Position numbers and translations under genes: made by a program. A stretch of DNA of 5,125 bases from NCBI GenBank assembly GCA_947589375.1, contig CANQAO010000077.1, positions 1-5,125 on the forward strand, written 5' to 3'. The stretch is from an uncultured Bacilli bacterium. Lineage in GTDB: Bacteria; Bacillota_I; Bacilli_A; RF39; UBA660. The notes under the pieces were generated by a model, which was given only the letters and a program-made list of their open reading frames with translations, was not told the origin of the DNA and ran no database searches. Below are positions 4,441 to 5,125 of this stretch, piece by piece (positions within the stretch are counted from its first letter, which is position 1; every line of letters starts with the position of its first letter).

Positions 4441-4475
4441 AAAAAGCTTTTTAATTTAAAGCTTTTTTATTTTTT
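4440..4475. terminator. Bidirectional terminator between convergent genes
   Basis: AAAAAGCTTT (4441-4450) pairs perfectly with AAAGCTTTTT (4458-4467), and 4440-4468 adds one pair. The loop has 7 bases. T-runs follow on both strands, so it can end the deaminase transcript and the opposing membrane-protein transcript. It overlaps the stop codon of the latter (4467-4469) and touches that of the former. Confidence 0.88.
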
Positions 4476-4961
4476 ATCACTTGTTTCAACATATTTTGCT
4501 TCCCCTAAGCCTAAAATTAGATAGAAAATACTATTAAAGAAAAGCAATCCTAATGTATAACCAATTCCTTTGCCAAATGATTTAGAAAGTTTATAGCATT
4601 GATAAATATTAATAGCTATTGCTACAAGTAAGGCTACCGTTACAGCAATGGTGTTTGGTACTACAGCTACACCTGAAGCGATAATAAGAACTAAAAGCCA
4701 CCAAGGTGAAATTCCAGAAATTTTATATAAAGTAACTAGATTATAAACTGGGATAAAAATCTTCCATCCAGGTTGACCAGCTTTTTTAAATAATTTCCAA
4801 AGGGCGACAAAACCAATAATGGTCCAAACAAGAGCATAAAATAAAAGCATACCAAAAAGAGTTCCCATTGTCATTGCTAAATTTTGTTGTACTTCTGGAC
4901 TAAAACTTTCAAAAGCATTAGTTACTTGATTTATCATTTCAGTTGCTTGAGCATCAGTCAT
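4467..4961 (-). CDS. DUF5684-like membrane protein
   Basis: This 164-residue integral membrane protein has no named function. An acidic/polar N-terminus (1-28, without a signal peptide) precedes hydrophobic segments at about 33-53, 86-100, 102-120 and 134-152. Between the first two lies KKAGQPGWKIFIPVYN (59-74), then LVTLYKISGISPWW, the signature I associate with DUF5684 proteins. Members are common in Firmicutes and Bacteroidetes and are sometimes fused or adjacent to signal-peptidase-like proteins, but their role is not established. The start is ATG at 4961, with AAAGGAGG (4977-4970) eight bases before it. An out-of-frame ATG lies only a few bases after that site (4968). The gene has a perfect consensus promoter and its own terminator, so it is a well-expressed single-gene unit. 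An IS3-family element is inserted just upstream of its promoter. Confidence 0.87.
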   Translation of the reverse strand: MTDAQATEMINQVTNAFESFSPEVQQNLAMTMGTLFGMLLFYALVWTIIGFVALWKLFKKAGQPGWKIFIPVYNLVTLYKISGISPWWLLVLIIASGVAVVPNTIAVTVALLVAIAINIYQCYKLSKSFGKGIGYTLGLLFFNSIFYLILGLGEAKYVETSDKK

Positions 4962-4993
4962 CCAACATACCTCCTTTCAAATAACTTAATTTT

Positions 4994-5022
4994 ATTATAC
5001 TAATCACTTTATATTCTGTCAA
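4994..5022 (-). promoter_or_regulatory. Perfect consensus sigma-A promoter of the DUF5684-like gene
   Basis: On the minus strand TTGACA (5022-5017), exactly 17 bases and TATAAT (4999-4994) match the consensus fully. The start point would be near 4987, giving a leader of about 26 bases with the AAAGGAGG site. Confidence 0.88.
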
Positions 5023-5049
5023 TTTAATCAAAAATAAAAACAGAAATTT

Positions 5050-5125
5050 TGAACTGAACCCCAAAAGTTGGACAGTTTATAAATAGTTTCTAATTAGAGG
5101 ATTGTAACCTATAATTTACAGGTGA
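5050..5125 (-). mobile_element. End of an IS3-family (IS150-group) insertion sequence
   Basis: The terminal inverted repeat begins at 5050 with TGAACTGAACCCC, continues AAAAGTTGGACA to 5074, and has the typical 5' TG tip. Inward of it, on the minus strand, is the 3' end of the transposase gene, so this is the right (3') end of the element; the rest lies beyond the window. The tip is 28 bp upstream of the -35 box of the DUF5684-like gene. Because the other end is not visible, the target duplication cannot be confirmed; TTT (5047-5049) would be the candidate. Confidence 0.85.
5090..5125 (-). CDS. IS3-family transposase OrfB, last 11 codons
   Basis: The minus strand from 5125 reads SPVNYRLQSSN and then TAG (5092-5090). 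The sequence SPV-x-YR just before the stop is the usual ending of IS3-family OrfB transposases (the LSPxxYR tail), which carry the DDE integrase core. The stop lies 15 bases inward of the inverted repeat (5050-5074), the normal spacing for this family. The 5' part of the gene is outside the window, so intactness cannot be judged. Confidence 0.8.
   Translation of the reverse strand, partial: SPVNYRLQSSN

Overview
The window is very AT-rich, has strong Shine-Dalgarno sites (AAGGAGG, AAAGGAGG, AAGGGGG) and near-consensus sigma-A promoters, and encodes Trp by TGG. This points to a low-GC Firmicutes/Bacillota genome, perhaps an Erysipelotrichia-like or other Bacilli gut bacterium. That placement is inference from composition and gene types, not from a marker gene.

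Layout from left to right. Positions 1-136 hold the start of a gene running off the left edge on the minus strand, with a repeat-rich leader that looks like the end of an insertion sequence (IS21-like, uncertain). A minus-strand operon fills 290-2952. Read 5' to 3' it is an AAA/DUF4143-type ATPase (1696-2952), a 337-residue protein with an N-terminal C-x2-C zinc-binding motif and a C-terminal domain of unknown function (628-1641), and a 108-residue three-helix membrane protein (290-616). A second, clearly paralogous membrane protein (3284-3637, minus) lies upstream of this operon. Its downstream spacer repeats the spacer that follows the first copy, and a short piece resembling the end of the zinc-motif gene precedes it.

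The right part is housekeeping-like. A GuaD-type guanine/nucleoside deaminase (3991-4440, plus) converges on a DUF5684-like membrane protein (4467-4961, minus), and the two share a bidirectional terminator. At 5050 the terminal inverted repeat of an IS3-family element begins, and the last 11 codons of its transposase run to the right edge.

The most interesting part is 1-3900. Three gene-free spacers share sequence blocks in one orientation: a 35-bp structured element present in two identical copies (3013-3047 and 3815-3849), and a 30-bp block carrying an extended -10 promoter (161-190 and 3082-3111). With the paralogous membrane genes, this reads as a tandem duplication of a cassette [35-bp element - ATPase - zinc-motif protein - membrane protein - spacer], one copy having lost its first two genes. 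The cassette has the look of an accessory or conflict-type module, but the sequence alone does not prove a function. Two good plus-strand terminator-like hairpins (220-254 and 3179-3219) lie in the duplicated spacers with no plus-strand gene before them.
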